DNA of 64,000 nt from Owenia fusiformis (Eukaryota; Annelida; Polychaeta; Sabellida; Oweniidae), in NCBI GenBank assembly GCA_903813345.2, contig CAIIXF020000009.1:14088347-14152346 (forward strand), in the 5' to 3' direction. The position numbers and the translations under genes were made by a program. Shown here in pieces: positions 13,581 to 24,874 of this stretch. The number at the start of each line of letters is the position of its first letter. Position 1 is the stretch's first letter. The notes below the pieces were generated by a model. It was not told where the DNA came from. It saw only the letters and a program-made list of their open reading frames with translations, and did not search any database.

Positions 13581-15503
13581 GCATTTTTGATATTCTGAAG
13601 GACACAATGGAGCTTATTTTTAAAAATGTAATTTCAATGATAGCAATTTCCCCCTTTTCTCATGTTGCGATTCTAATCCTTCCACAGACAATAGTGTTCC
13701 TGATTGCAAGCAATACAATATAGTGGTGGTATAATAGCGTGTATTCTGGTCATTTTTCAAATGTGATCAATACTTGGAATTAATATCTACTATCAATCAA
13801 TAAATAAATACATGCCTTGGAAAGAACGCAACAAATGCATTAGGAAGTATTCTAAGTATATCCTGGAACTTTCAGATAACAAGTTCAAGTTGTTTGAAAT
13901 CCCTGCCAAACAATTTATTGAGAATTCTGAAGTATACTGAACAAAACGTAAATGCTTTTAGTAATTATTTGATTATGGAACAGTTTGTTTAATCACTGAT
14001 ATTAATTCTATTGTTGAGTTTTTTTATTGTTGATGTATACATTTGAATATATTTATTAATCTTTTGAATCAGAATTTTGAATGATTTTTGTCAGAAGAGT
14101 TAAAATCATTATAGTTCAGTAGATAAAGAATAATCTTATAGGATTTCCTCGTGAAAGCAGGTTATCATTGTACAAATTACATGAAGTCCCAAATTAAAAC
14201 TGTAAAAGAATCTACATTTTCATGAAAAAATGGATTCATTATATATCTAACATATTTGTATTATTAGGGAACCTCTCTTGTTTTACTCTGGAAAGTCTCT
14301 ATTGTTTCGCAATAGAAAACCTAAATATTGTTTTATTGTAGAGAATCTGTATTATTTTATATTCAGCAAACGTAATTGTTTTACAGTATGGACCTCTATT
14401 GTTTTCAAGGTGAGTCTTCATGATAAATGAGGAGGAAATAAAGAAGGATTTATTATTGTTTCTCGATTTTTTTTTAAGATTCATGAGGCATGAAGATAAA
14501 TCTAACCCTGAAGTAAAAGCTGAAATATCAATATACATTGTAAGTTACTGATGATACTAAACTCTGCAAAATATTAGTAATGAATTGAAAAATTCTTAAA
14601 TCATGTTCGCATGTTGGTTGCAAATATTGACTAATTCTTTTATTACTGCGAACTGTGTTAGATATTGCAAACTTTCTATTTCCGTTAAAACCTTTATGAG
14701 TGTTTGCATAAAGGAAATTATACAGATAAATGAATTACATCATTTTCCAGTTACAAATTGATGGTGGTTCAGACTTACAATGATTTGTGCGCTGCTCATT
14801 CAAAAACCTGTTTATCATTCATATATTCACACTTTCTAATAGAAGGTTGACTTCAACAACTTGAAGTTCATTTTTTGATATTTATTTATCACTGTCTATA
14901 GCATCCATTAAGAACACCTAAAAATGAAATGCTTCGATTTCATTACACATTTGTATAATTGGAAGCATTAGAATTGAATCTAACATTGAAAAATGGTTAA
15001 TTTAAAATAGATAAAATATCTTTATCTCATATTTATTGCAAGTATCTTGTAATTCTGTAGAATATATCCAGGGTTGGCCAAATTGCTATGTAATAGAGCT
15101 AACAATATAAAGTCTGGTCAGAATTAAACACCCACACATGTGGCATTAGGCTTAATATGATTTGAAATTCAACTTATTTGGTCATCCATCATCATTGTTT
15201 CATTATTGTCATCATTGTCTCATGATTATCATCATTGTAAATCAACATTGTTTGAATGTTAACCTAATTCTTTCAAATTACTGTAGAATAACAATGGTTT
15301 AGCGAGGTCAGGTAATTCAATGATAGAATAATTCAATTTTCTGTGGGGAACTTAGTACAATGTGGTTCTTTTGCATTGAAATGCTTTGCCCAGTTAGGAA
15401 TTTGGATGAAAAATAAATTTGCCCAATTTTAGACATTTCTGAACTTAAAACTATGATTTGATATTAATAAAAAATAATCTATGGGAATAATTAGACCAAA
15501 GTA
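13581..15503. other. Gene-free AT-rich stretch
   Basis: No exon, RNA gene or clear repeat family recognised. The minus-strand frame at 14299-14538 has low-complexity composition and no recognisable domain. A CATCATTG-rich run lies at 15185-15250. Confidence 0.4.
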
Positions 15504-15658
15504 CAGTAAAACCTGTCTTAGTGAACATCTCTCTTGTAAACACATGTCTGTAGTAGACACTTCCTTCTGTATGAATTACCCTCTCTGTAATGATGAACAC
15601 CTACCAACACTGAACATTTTTCTTGGCAAAAACGTCTAATGTACACAGGTTTTACTAT
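15504..15658. mobile_element. CAGTAAAACCTG MITE, first copy
   Basis: It starts CAGTAAAACCTG after a TA and ends with the inverse CAGGTTTTACT followed by ATA, about 155 bp. The interior contains GAACA...GTGAACACCTACCAA-like text, which is shared with the copy at 43471-43655 and a fragment near 63786-63842. This is a non-autonomous TA-inserting element of Tc1/mariner style; the class is inferred. Confidence 0.6.
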
Positions 15659-16236
15659 ACATGATATAGGCCATCATTTCAATAATTGAGTCCTATTTTC
15701 CAAAAAGGCCCATTTTCTCAAAAATGAAGGCATACATAAACTGATAAAAAATAAGTAATCTTGTAGAATGCGGACAATGAATCAATGACCTGATAGTACA
15801 ACAACTATATCTTTTAATAACATACGCTTAATAGCTTTGAATTAAGTTATTCATTAGGTTGTAGGTTTCATTCACAACATGCTGATTTGGCTTAGTTGTA
15901 ATAGCAGAGAATGTCTCATCTACAAGAGAAATGAGGCAATGTGAACAAATTGTTGCTTCATGTATTCAAGACCATTCTATAGCTGATGGGTATTATCCAG
16001 AGTATAATAGGTATGGCACTTTAGACAGGAATTTTCACTTAGTATTTTCATGCATTCATGGTCAATTTTAAGAAAATGGATTTGATGGATGATCAGGTTA
16101 TTCATGCATGTATGTATCAAGTTATCTACTGTACAATGACCATCCTTCATTCAAAAGCCTTCATTTATTACTCAATTCAATTTATGGAAAGAAGTGAAAT
16201 ACCCTTGGATCAAGGATGTACAATGACAGCCTGTTT

Positions 16237-16856
16237 GGCTTTTGTTTTGGGCACAATTCAACCCAAGTGACATTTGTGTGACATATAACACTAGTGTACA
16301 GTACTACTCGCTAGATACGAGTATGGCAGATAGATGTCTCTACAATGATGATTAATGTTTGGCTTTTGTTTTGGGCACAATGCAACCCAAGTGACATTTG
16401 TGTGACATATAACACTAGTGTACAGTACTACTCGCTAGATACGAGTATTGCAGATAGATGTCTCTACAATGATGATTAATGTTTGGCTTTTGTTTTGGGC
16501 ACAATGCAAACCAAGTGACATTTGTGTGACATATAACACTAGTGTACAGTACTACTCGCTAGATACGAGTATGGCAGATAGATGTCTCTACAGTGATGAT
16601 TAATGTTTGGCTTTTGTTTTGGGCACAATGCAACCCAAGTGACATTTGTGTGACATATAACACTAGTGTACAGTACTACTCGCTAGATACGAGTATGGCA
16701 GATAGATGTCTCTACAATGATGATTAATGTTTGGCTTTTGTTTTGGGCACAATGCAACCCAAGTGACATTTGTGTGACATATAACACTAGTGTACAGTAC
16801 TACTCGCTAGATACGAGTATGGCAGATAGATGTCTCTACAATGATGATTAATGCTT
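16237..16856. repeat. 124-bp tandem array, five copies
   Basis: Five copies start with GGCTTTTGTTTTGGGCACAA at 16237, 16361, 16485, 16609 and 16733. The period is exactly 124 bp and there are only a handful of substitutions between copies. Such homogeneity suggests recent amplification or ongoing homogenisation. Each unit contains CTCGCTAGATACGAG, a short interrupted palindrome. No coding function is visible. Confidence 0.95.
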
Positions 16857-19059
16857 GGTGATAGCTAGTAGTATTGTCAGAGACAGCTTACACTTTTGAA
16901 CAAAAAGTTTGAAGTATATATTTGGCAGACTCATAAAGCCTATGTCCCCATCACACCGCACATATGCTTTTACTGACCCAAAAATCAATGCTCGTTATAA
17001 TAGACTAGATGCGAGTAGAAATAATCTTGATTTACGTCATTAAATATTCAAAATCCAGTCAAAGTGATGTCATATTTGAAATTTACATGTAAAAGTACAT
17101 CTAGAAATATGGTTTCGAAAATTGTTTATCAATTTTGAAAATTTAATTATTTTTGAAAATGTGACTTCTAGTTCGGGTTGATTCTCCATAGAGCCCATGT
17201 TACAAAATTACAAATAGTGAAATATCTTTTCTTGTCTTGGTCAGATAACATTTTCTTTTACTGGACATATTTTGATTTGCATAACTATTAGATACATAAG
17301 GGTTATATGAAAATTGAACCACTAAAACAGATGTAATTTAAGTTAAAGGGAACTTTTTACTATACCAGCCATGCTATCTGACCCGAACGAGCCACCTGGT
17401 GGTGAAACTGGTAACTACCTACTCGTATCTGTGTTATTGTTGCAATAACTCTTCATTCATGACCTTTTTGGCATGATCTTAGCCAACAGGTAGTTTTTGA
17501 ATATGTCTACTTGGTCAGAATAGATGAAAGGCATTGATGTACTGAGATTAGAGGAATAATCTTTGAATGTTGTCAAATTAACATGCATCTCAATAGACCT
17601 AAAAGCTGGTTGTTTTCTATGTCCATGGACGGTTGTTGAACTCTGAGCTGATTTATGACTCTATTAATGCTTGGATTAACAGCATGGATAGTCTGGCACT
17701 TTTAATTACAATAAATGAAATTTATATTCTTGTTAACATCTTAATTTTGTTGTGCACTGAATGCAGTATGAGATAAAAACAAAGACAGGGTGTCACAAAC
17801 AGAACAGCCATCCCAACAATTTTGGAATAACATTTTTAGTTATGAAGTAAATCTAAGGAATATTCTTTTTCTGTAGATATCTTTAGATATATGAAATGAT
17901 ACTGAAGTGACATAACATCAATGAAATTATAATTTTAATCCTGACATGTTTCCAAGCTAAATCCCTCAAATATATGTCTTTCAAATGAAAACAATTTTAG
18001 AAGTGACTGAATTGAAATAATGCCAAAAATGGGAAATCTCAAGTTCATAAAATTTCATTTTATATGAGAGCATGCCAAGATAGAAAACAGTATTTCTCTA
18101 AATTGTTGTCATTAATGTTAACTGAATGATACCTGAAAATTCAAATTCTACCTGCAAATTCAAGAAAATGCCATCATAACTGAGAAAGTTGTCAAAAATA
18201 GGGGCAAATATTTTTATATCACCCTGTATGACAATAAAAATGTTTGGTCATTGGAAACACTGTTCTTCAGGAGGTTCTGTCATCCATTTTTGCTTGTTTC
18301 TCACTCCCATCTCGTATATGTTGGGAGGTAACACTACAGACTTCATTATGTCTCCACAGGTCTCTGTGTTTTCACAGCTCTCTAATTGCAGCTTTTATTT
18401 ATGAATAGTCTCATTCTCACAAAAGATTCATTCTTGCACAAATTCAATTAACTTAATATTGTCTAAATCAACTTATGACACATCAAGGTTCTCTGTATGT
18501 ACAGATAATAGATATTTCATGCCCAGGGGAGGTGTAGATGTAATTGAATTGCAAGACAGGGCCATTTGGTGATTTTTACATATACTTCTTACCATCGAAA
18601 ATAGCTTTGAAATATGGAAGTAATTTGTGCTTTCATAGTAAAATAAACATGTTGTTCTCTGGGATTTGTAAATATGAGTTATGGACTCATAGTTGGTAAT
18701 AGATTTTGAGACTTTTATGAACAATTTTACGAATGATAAAAAGGGCTTTCTGTCTGAAAGGAGGGGAGTTGTTTGTAGAATGAATCTGGGAAGTGAATCG
18801 GGAGAGTTATTTGATTGTTTTGGTTTATATCGCAATCCAAAAAGGTGTGTATTAAAGATTTACTTTCCTGTTATCTCAAAATCTGCTTGGACCTGTACTA
18901 TTGGATTACTCTGAGAAAATTCTAGGGATTAGGAATTTATTTGTATACATGAAACAGCATTTATTTTATTCAAAATTGAATATGTTCAATGATTCCCAGT
19001 CCTCTGAAGTTAGAAAAATGAAAATACCTGGGTGTTACACGTGTAATCCATAGAAAATT
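16857..19059. other. Gene-free stretch
   Basis: Nothing supportable seen. Opposing open frames at 18473-18835 (minus) and 18693-18914 (plus) overlap, lack recognisable domains and have no supported splice context, so they are not called as genes. Confidence 0.4.
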
Positions 19060-20412
19060 GTTATCCCACTGAACGAAGTTCGAGAGGGATATAGGAAAGC
19101 CGTCCGTCCGTCCGTCCGTTCGTCCGTCTGTCTGTCCGTCCGTCCGTCCGTCTGTTTGTCCGGGCGATAACTCAAATAACGTTTCACGGATTTGATTCAA
19201 ATTTTATAGGCTTATGCCTTATGGGTGTAGGACCTCTGCTCGAGAAGGAATTTTCAATATGGCCACTGAATTCAAAATGGCCGCCATTTTTCGTAAAAAA
19301 TGTAATCTTTAATAACTCAAATACTAGTTTGCGGATTTGGTTAAAATTTTATATGCTGATGCCTAGGGACACAGTAGATATGTTCGAGTAAAAATTTTCA
19401 AGATGGCTGCTAGATTTCAAAATGGCGGCCATTTTTCGTAAAAAAACTTAATCTTTGATAACTCAAATACCAGTGAACGGATTTGGTTCAAATTGTATAT
19501 GGTGATGCCAAGGGACACAGTAGATCTGTTCGAGATACAATTTTCAAGATGGCCGCTGAAATTCAAAATGGCGGCCATTTTCCGTAAAAAAACATTATCT
19601 CTGGTAACTCAAATACCAGTGAACGGATTTGGTTCAAATTTTATATGCTTATGCCTAGGGACAAAGGAGCTTCGCTCAAGATGGGATTTTCGAAATGGCC
19701 ACTGATTGTCAAAATGGCGGCCATTTTTCGTAAAAAAAACATAATCTTTGATAACTCAAATACCAGTGAACGGATTTGGTTCAAATTTTATATGATAATG
19801 CCTAGGGACACAATAGATCTGTTCGAGAAAGAATTTTCAAGATGGCAGCCTGATATTCAAAATTGCAGCCATTTTTCATAAAAAAGGGTAATCTTTGATT
19901 ACTCAAATACCAGTAAACGGATTTGGCTCAAATTTTATATGATGATACCTAGGGACAAAGGAGATCTGTTCGAGAAAGAATTTTCAAGATGGAGGCTGAA
20001 TTTCAAGATGGACGCCATTTTTCGTAAAAAAACGTAATCTTTGATAACTCAAATACCAGTGAACAGATTTGGCTCATTTTTTATATGATGATTCCTAGGG
20101 ACACAGTAGATCTGTTCGAGAAAATTTTTTCAAGATGGCGGCTGAATTTCAAAATGGTAGCCATTTTTCATAAGAAAAAACATAATCTTTGATAAGTCAA
20201 ATACCAGTGAACAGATTCGGTTCAAATTTTATATGCTGATGCCTAGAAACTCAGTAGCTCTGTTTGAGAAAAAATTTTAAGATGGCGGCTGATCTTGAGA
20301 GGCTTCAGAATGGCTGCCATTTTTCATTTTCATTTTCGTAATCTTTGGTAACTCAACTGCCGTTCGGTGGGATTTGCTACTCCGTGGAGTTGCAGTTTTT
20401 CTAGTTGAAAAT
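19060..20412. mobile_element. Inverted-repeat element carrying a 146-bp tandem array and TCCG microsatellite
   Basis: The left end reads TTATCCCACTGAACGAAGTT and is followed by a (CCGT)n microsatellite at about 19098-19160. Eight or so tandem units of about 146 bp follow. Each begins near GATAACTCAAATACCAGTGA (19165, 19311, 19457, 19601, 19749, 19897, 20041, 20190), then has GGATTTGGTTCAAATTTTAT, a GCCTAGGGACA segment, AAGATGGC and AAAATGGCGGCCATTTTTCG. The right end is CCGTTCGGTGGGATTTGCTA, and its CGTTCGGTGGGA is the inverse of the left TCCCACTGAACG. An internal tandem array between inverted ends recalls non-autonomous bivalve elements with central repeats. The class was not resolved and no transposase is present. 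Confidence 0.75.
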
Positions 20413-21371
20413 GAGAAATATTTTATGGGATTATATGGTGCAATCTTTTAATAAATAAAATGTTTTAAAGTGAGTTGATAAAACATAAGCGAAATGCATG
20501 AAAATACTCCCCCGATTCATTCTAACAACTCTTCCTCCTTGGAAGAAATCTTTAAAGACTCAAGGTGGCTCAAATACCTACCAGTTCACTTTTTGGCTCT
20601 ACTGAAGTATAACTGAATTTTGATAAATGATGATTTGAAGACTTTTGAAAATTTTGAATATATTTTTAGGAGTTATTCAGATATTCATTCTGGGAAAAAA
20701 TTCATGCCATATTCTAAAAATCACAGTTTTTTGCTAGTAATATTTGGTTTTGGCGTCATTTCATTTTAATATCACAATAAACAAAACAAAATTCAATTTT
20801 AAGTTTTATATTTAAATTACCATTTATATGTTTTTGAACAAACAAACATAGATAGCTACTTACATCTGTATATCATTGCACATAATACTGGTTCATACTT
20901 TTTTGATTATATATTAGTCATATACATCTTGTTTTTTATATTCTAATGTTTATATTTTATACACTTCTGCTGATTGTCACCCAACTGTTTCATCAATTTC
21001 ATTGATTAGTTTTCATCATACTTCTATTTCATTACCTTTTAGCATGTTTGATTGTATTACTGACATCAAGAGATATGGATCAAAAATTGCCCCAACGAAG
21101 CCCACCTCAATTCGCAACTAATCCTGATGCTGGTTTTATTGCGTCACTAATGCGACATCAGGCCAATTAAAGTCAATGTTCAGTTGTATTTTTGCGCAAT
21201 TCAATTCAATCACAATTCTAGAACTAACCACATGAAATCAGTTTAGTATTCAGAATGTGTTAGAATATATATAGGAGGCAGGCATAGCATTATAAACACA
21301 ACAATCATTGTAGTGATTGATGTGTTGTAATGTTATGATAACCATGCACTGGGTTGTTGCCATGGTGAGCA
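20413..21371. other. Gene-free stretch downstream of the receptor gene
   Basis: AT-rich, with no supported exon. It lies 3' of the minus-strand receptor and may include its 3' untranslated region; the polyadenylation site could not be fixed. Confidence 0.35.
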
Positions 21372-21650
21372 TCCAACTTTTACAATCATAGTATGTTGTA
21401 ATAATAGTAACCTTTGTAATCACATTATGTTGTGATGTTAAACATTGCAACCTTTGTAATCAGATTTTGTTGTGATGTTAAACATGCAAAATTTTGTAAT
21501 CAAATTTTGTTGTGATGTTAAATATGCAACCTTTTATAATAATATTATGTTGTGATATTAAACATTGTAACCTTTGTAGGCATACTTTGTTGTTGTTGTT
21601 TTAAACATAGTGACCTTTGTAATCATAATTTGTTGTTACATTAACTGTCC
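21372..21650. repeat. 40-bp tandem array running into the receptor's last codons
   Basis: Seven diverged units, read on the plus strand as CCTTTGTAATCA...TTTTGTTGTGATGTTAAACAT, start near 21372, 21411, 21451, 21491, 21531, 21571 and 21614. The period is 40 bp, and 43 bp for the unit at 21571. The unit at 21614-21650 is inside the receptor coding sequence, and the receptor's stop codon (21601-21603) lies in the GTTAAACAT part of the neighbouring unit. The array therefore straddles the end of the gene. Confidence 0.8.
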
Positions 21651-22809
21651 TTAGAGTATTGTCCCGGCTGACAATCAGTTCACTGTGTTCTTTAGATTTT
21701 TTGACTTTTTCTGCAGGACAAAATAATTTTGAGGCCTGCATCCGGAATCCAGGTTTAACACAGCAATAGATAATAAAGTTAACTGATGAATTTACAACTA
21801 ACATGAATTTGATGACAATATTATAATATGGCAGCCACTTTGGCGTGGATTGTAAGTCTTTATATGATTTTCTGATGATAGTGGCAATATTTGAAAAAGA
21901 CGTAGGGATCATACATAACACAAATACCACTGCTACAACGACACACATTTTGGTGAATTTGATGAATGTATTGTTCATGCACTGGACTGCACACATAGAC
22001 TTTCTTCTATCATCTTCGGGGAATGTTGTTGCGGGGACTGACCCATACTGTTTCACTTTATACATCGCTGCAATTATCCTTGCATTCATATAACACACCA
22101 AAATGACAGGTCCCCCATAGCGAAACACCATACCAAGTACAGAATACACAATAAAATAGCTGGAATTAAGATATAACTTAAACTCTGGTGCAACATAATA
22201 TCCATTTGTAATGTTGGATGAGTTTGTGCTGGTACAATTGGAAGGTATCCCCCCACTCCTGTTTAGGTTCAGAGGATCAATGAGAAATCTCTCAATGGCA
22301 TCAGCAGTCTTGGGAGTTTCAAGCATGACTACCTCAAATGCTCTGGGTATGCTATATACTACACCTAGCCCTATGCACACAGCCACCCAAACTTTAATGT
22401 TACGCATGCTGCAAACATGTGCACGGAGAGAATGACAGATCCCTATATAGCGTTCCACGGTGATGACAACCACTATCAGTGTGGTTATCATTTGTAAGCC
22501 CTCGGCTGTCGCGAACACTATAGGATAGGCATACATGGGGTAGTGTGCCCATTCTTGGTCACAAATCCAGTCTGTGTACCAGTATATTGTGGTGTAAGGG
22601 TACAGGATCAACTCTGCTATCAGGTATAGGATATCAGTTATTGCTAACGTCCGAAGCAAAAAAATTGTAGTGTTTATTTTCTGCATTTTATGCAAAATTG
22701 TAAATGAAAGTGTATTTCCAATTATTCCTAGAATGCACATTGGAACTGTAAAATATAGTCTGACTAGAATGTAAAAGCCTGTGTAGGCTTCGTTACTGTA
22801 CAATGCCAT
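21601..22809 (-). CDS. Rhodopsin-class G-protein-coupled receptor, probable neuropeptide receptor
   Basis: An intronless frame of 402 residues from the ATG at 22809. That ATG is the first one after an in-frame stop and has a good context, ACAATGG. Seven hydrophobic segments lie near residues 16-40, 50-72, 95-120, 138-157, 216-242, 285-310 and 328-349. Class A marks are visible: GN in helix 1 (N32), LAITD in helix 2 (D59), ERY at 119-121 ending helix 3, FVLCMIP at 296-302 in helix 6, and NFIIY at 344-348 in place of NPxxY. C83 and C192 can form the usual disulfide between helix 3 and loop 2. Loop 2 is long and holds several N-glycosylation sequons (N183, N191, N196, N199, plus N215). Paired cysteines follow helix 7. 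The layout resembles FMRFamide-type and related lophotrochozoan neuropeptide receptors, but the ligand cannot be assigned. The last dozen codons come from, or gave rise to, a tandem array. Confidence 0.93.
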   Translation of the reverse strand: MALYSNEAYTGFYILVRLYFTVPMCILGIIGNTLSFTILHKMQKINTTIFLLRTLAITDILYLIAELILYPYTTIYWYTDWICDQEWAHYPMYAYPIVFATAEGLQMITTLIVVVITVERYIGICHSLRAHVCSMRNIKVWVAVCIGLGVVYSIPRAFEVVMLETPKTADAIERFLIDPLNLNRSGGIPSNCTSTNSSNITNGYYVAPEFKLYLNSSYFIVYSVLGMVFRYGGPVILVCYMNARIIAAMYKVKQYGSVPATTFPEDDRRKSMCAVQCMNNTFIKFTKMCVVVAVVFVLCMIPTSFSNIATIIRKSYKDLQSTPKWLPYYNIVIKFMLVVNSSVNFIIYCCVKPGFRMQASKLFCPAEKVKKSKEHSELIVSRDNTLRTVNVTTNYDYKGHYV

Positions 22810-23744
22810 TGTTTTGGTTATATGCGCTATCACTTATAAATCAGCGATATTTGGCTCTCACCTGTTTCATTCACTGTTAGTTCTCACACAAGTTAAATAA
22901 TTGGCAATCCAATATTTTCTACTCTTTTTGATAAGTTTATAAAGTTAAGTCCACGACTGATTCAATGTTATTTTGATTTCAGTTTAATTTGACATCGTCC
23001 TTTTCAAGCTGCATCAATGCTGCATATATTACATCCAAGGTTCAGCCATTTACTTAATATATTTTACGCCTGAATACCTGCTGTTTAATTAATTAACGAT
23101 GACAACTTTTCCTGTCAGTTGACATAAACCTACTGTCATAGTGTATCCTTCAGCTTATTGAGTGCTTGTAATAGAATATAATAGATCAATGTCCTTTTGT
23201 CTGTTAAATCTTAATTCATGTTCTTATTTAGGACTCTGTCATTCTTTATTCTAATTTGTTCTCTGTTTAATAATGCACAAGTCGGTCATAAGAAACAGTA
23301 GTTTAATAACAGGTGTTGTTAATCACCTGCCAATGTTTAGTAATAAAGGCATTAATATTTAGTGTCACTTGCCTGGCACGTCCTACATTTTATAACTTGA
23401 TACATTTACAAATATGTTCAATTTCTTTAAAGTCTTTGTCTTTATTGCTCTTGTAGTGTTTACCTTTATGTATTTTCAAGTTCACAGAGGGTAATCTTTA
23501 TGCTATGAAGTAAAATCCGTCTTTTGTCTGTTTTTATGTTCTCTCACCCAGTTTATGGCTAAACTTGCTTTCATAAATTTTGAATTCCTTAACATTAGCT
23601 GAAAGGGTTTTTGCTAGTCATTCAACATTATGCAGTTTTGTACACAGTATTTTTTAAAGTAAATACTGCCAAGTAAACTCCCAGTGTTCTGCTGTTTATC
23701 CTTTTTTAAATTGACAGATTCATATTTACTTTATAAGTTTATCT
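22810..23744. other. Region upstream of the receptor gene
   Basis: It should hold the receptor's promoter and 5' leader. AT-rich. I see no clear TATA box or initiator that could be defended, and no coding exon. Confidence 0.35.
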
Positions 23745-23942
23745 AGACTGTTGATTGGTTTGTAGTTTGTTTAGGTAGTTGATTGGATCCTATTAATTTG
23801 TTGTTCAGGCTGTTGATTGGATGCTGTTGATTTGTTGTTCAGGCTGTTGATTGGATGCTGTTGATTTGTTGTTTAGGCTGTTGATTGGATGCTGTTGATT
23901 TGTTGTTCAGGCTGTTGATTGGATGCTGTTGATTGGTTCCAG
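23745..23942. repeat. 34-bp minisatellite
   Basis: The AGGCTGTTGATTGG segment recurs at 23807, 23841, 23875 and 23909, a period of 34 bp; the rest of the unit is ATGCTGTTGATTTGTTGTTC. One more diverged copy precedes them. About five copies in all. Confidence 0.9.
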
Positions 23943-24599
23943 AAGAACCTCCTCACCTGAAAATAAACATGGAAAGTAGTTTGACTCAGAAATCTATATA
24001 TTCTCTGATTAAATGTATTGATAAAGAATTAACAGTATTGAAAAACATTTTAACTCTTTTTTTTCACTGCTTTAATCACATATTGTGTTCCTGTTACTAA
24101 CAAAGACAGTCAATATACAATGTTTTTCAATAGTTTCTGCAAATTACATATAATGATAAGCCTGTTAGTTGGCTTTATCATTTCTCCGCTATTGTTCCGA
24201 ATTGAATGATGGTGTAAAGGCTTTCATCTTCGATCATGCATGTATAATAGGATTTATGAGGACAACTCTTGGCCTAAGCTTTAACTTACCATAAACCATA
24301 TTCAAAGAATACAGTACAAATTATAATTTTAAAGTTGAAGTATTTCTGAATATCATTGTGCAATTGACTGAAGTCTGGTCTGCAATTTGAATTCTCTATT
24401 TTAACGGCACTGTTATTTAAGTCATTTTAGGTCATTTACATATATGTAACTCAAGGCTAATTTATGACGGTCAGGACCATTTATGACGTACTGTTCTTTG
24501 AATTTAGGAACTTTATATAGGAAGTTACGCTCAGAGCAAATGACAATATTTGTGTACATAAAATATTTGACAGATTGGAGTGTTGCCTTATCAGGTATA
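23943..24599. other. Gene-free stretch
   Basis: Nothing supportable seen. The minus-strand frames that enter this stretch from the neighbouring 25-bp array are read-through of the repeat. Confidence 0.4.
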
Positions 24600-24600
24600 T

Positions 24601-24874
24601 TATAGAATAAACATGTAAATAGTATACCCAAGAATACATGTAAATAGTATACCCAAGAATACATGTAAATAGTATACCCAAGAATACATGTAAATAGTAC
24701 ACCCAAGAATACATGTAAATAGTATACCCAAAAATACATGTAAATAGTATACCCAAAAATACATGTAAATAGTATACCCAAAAATACATGTAAATAGTAT
24801 ACCCAAGAATATATGTAAATAGTATACCCAAGAATACATGTAAATAGTATACCCAAGAATACATGTAAATAGTA
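24601..24874. repeat. 25-bp minisatellite, left part
   Basis: About eleven tandem copies of AATACATGTAAATAGTATAC plus CCAAG, with A/G variants at AAGAAT/AAAAAT. The array is interrupted at 24875 by a transposon and resumes at 25968. Because 25 is not a multiple of three, all three minus-strand frames stay open for a while, which gives repetitive hydrophobic open frames that should not be read as proteins. Confidence 0.95.

Noticed and set aside
18473-18914. Opposed open frames of 120 and 73 codons
   Set aside because: They overlap on opposite strands and neither shows a domain, repeat or splice context.
19493-19881. Plus-strand frames with KMAAIFRKK repeats
   Set aside because: They are read-through of the 146-bp array within the element at 19060-20412.
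22810-22833. Longer receptor N-terminus starting at 22833
   Set aside because: That codon is GTG and follows a stop directly; the first in-frame ATG is at 22809 with a good initiation context.
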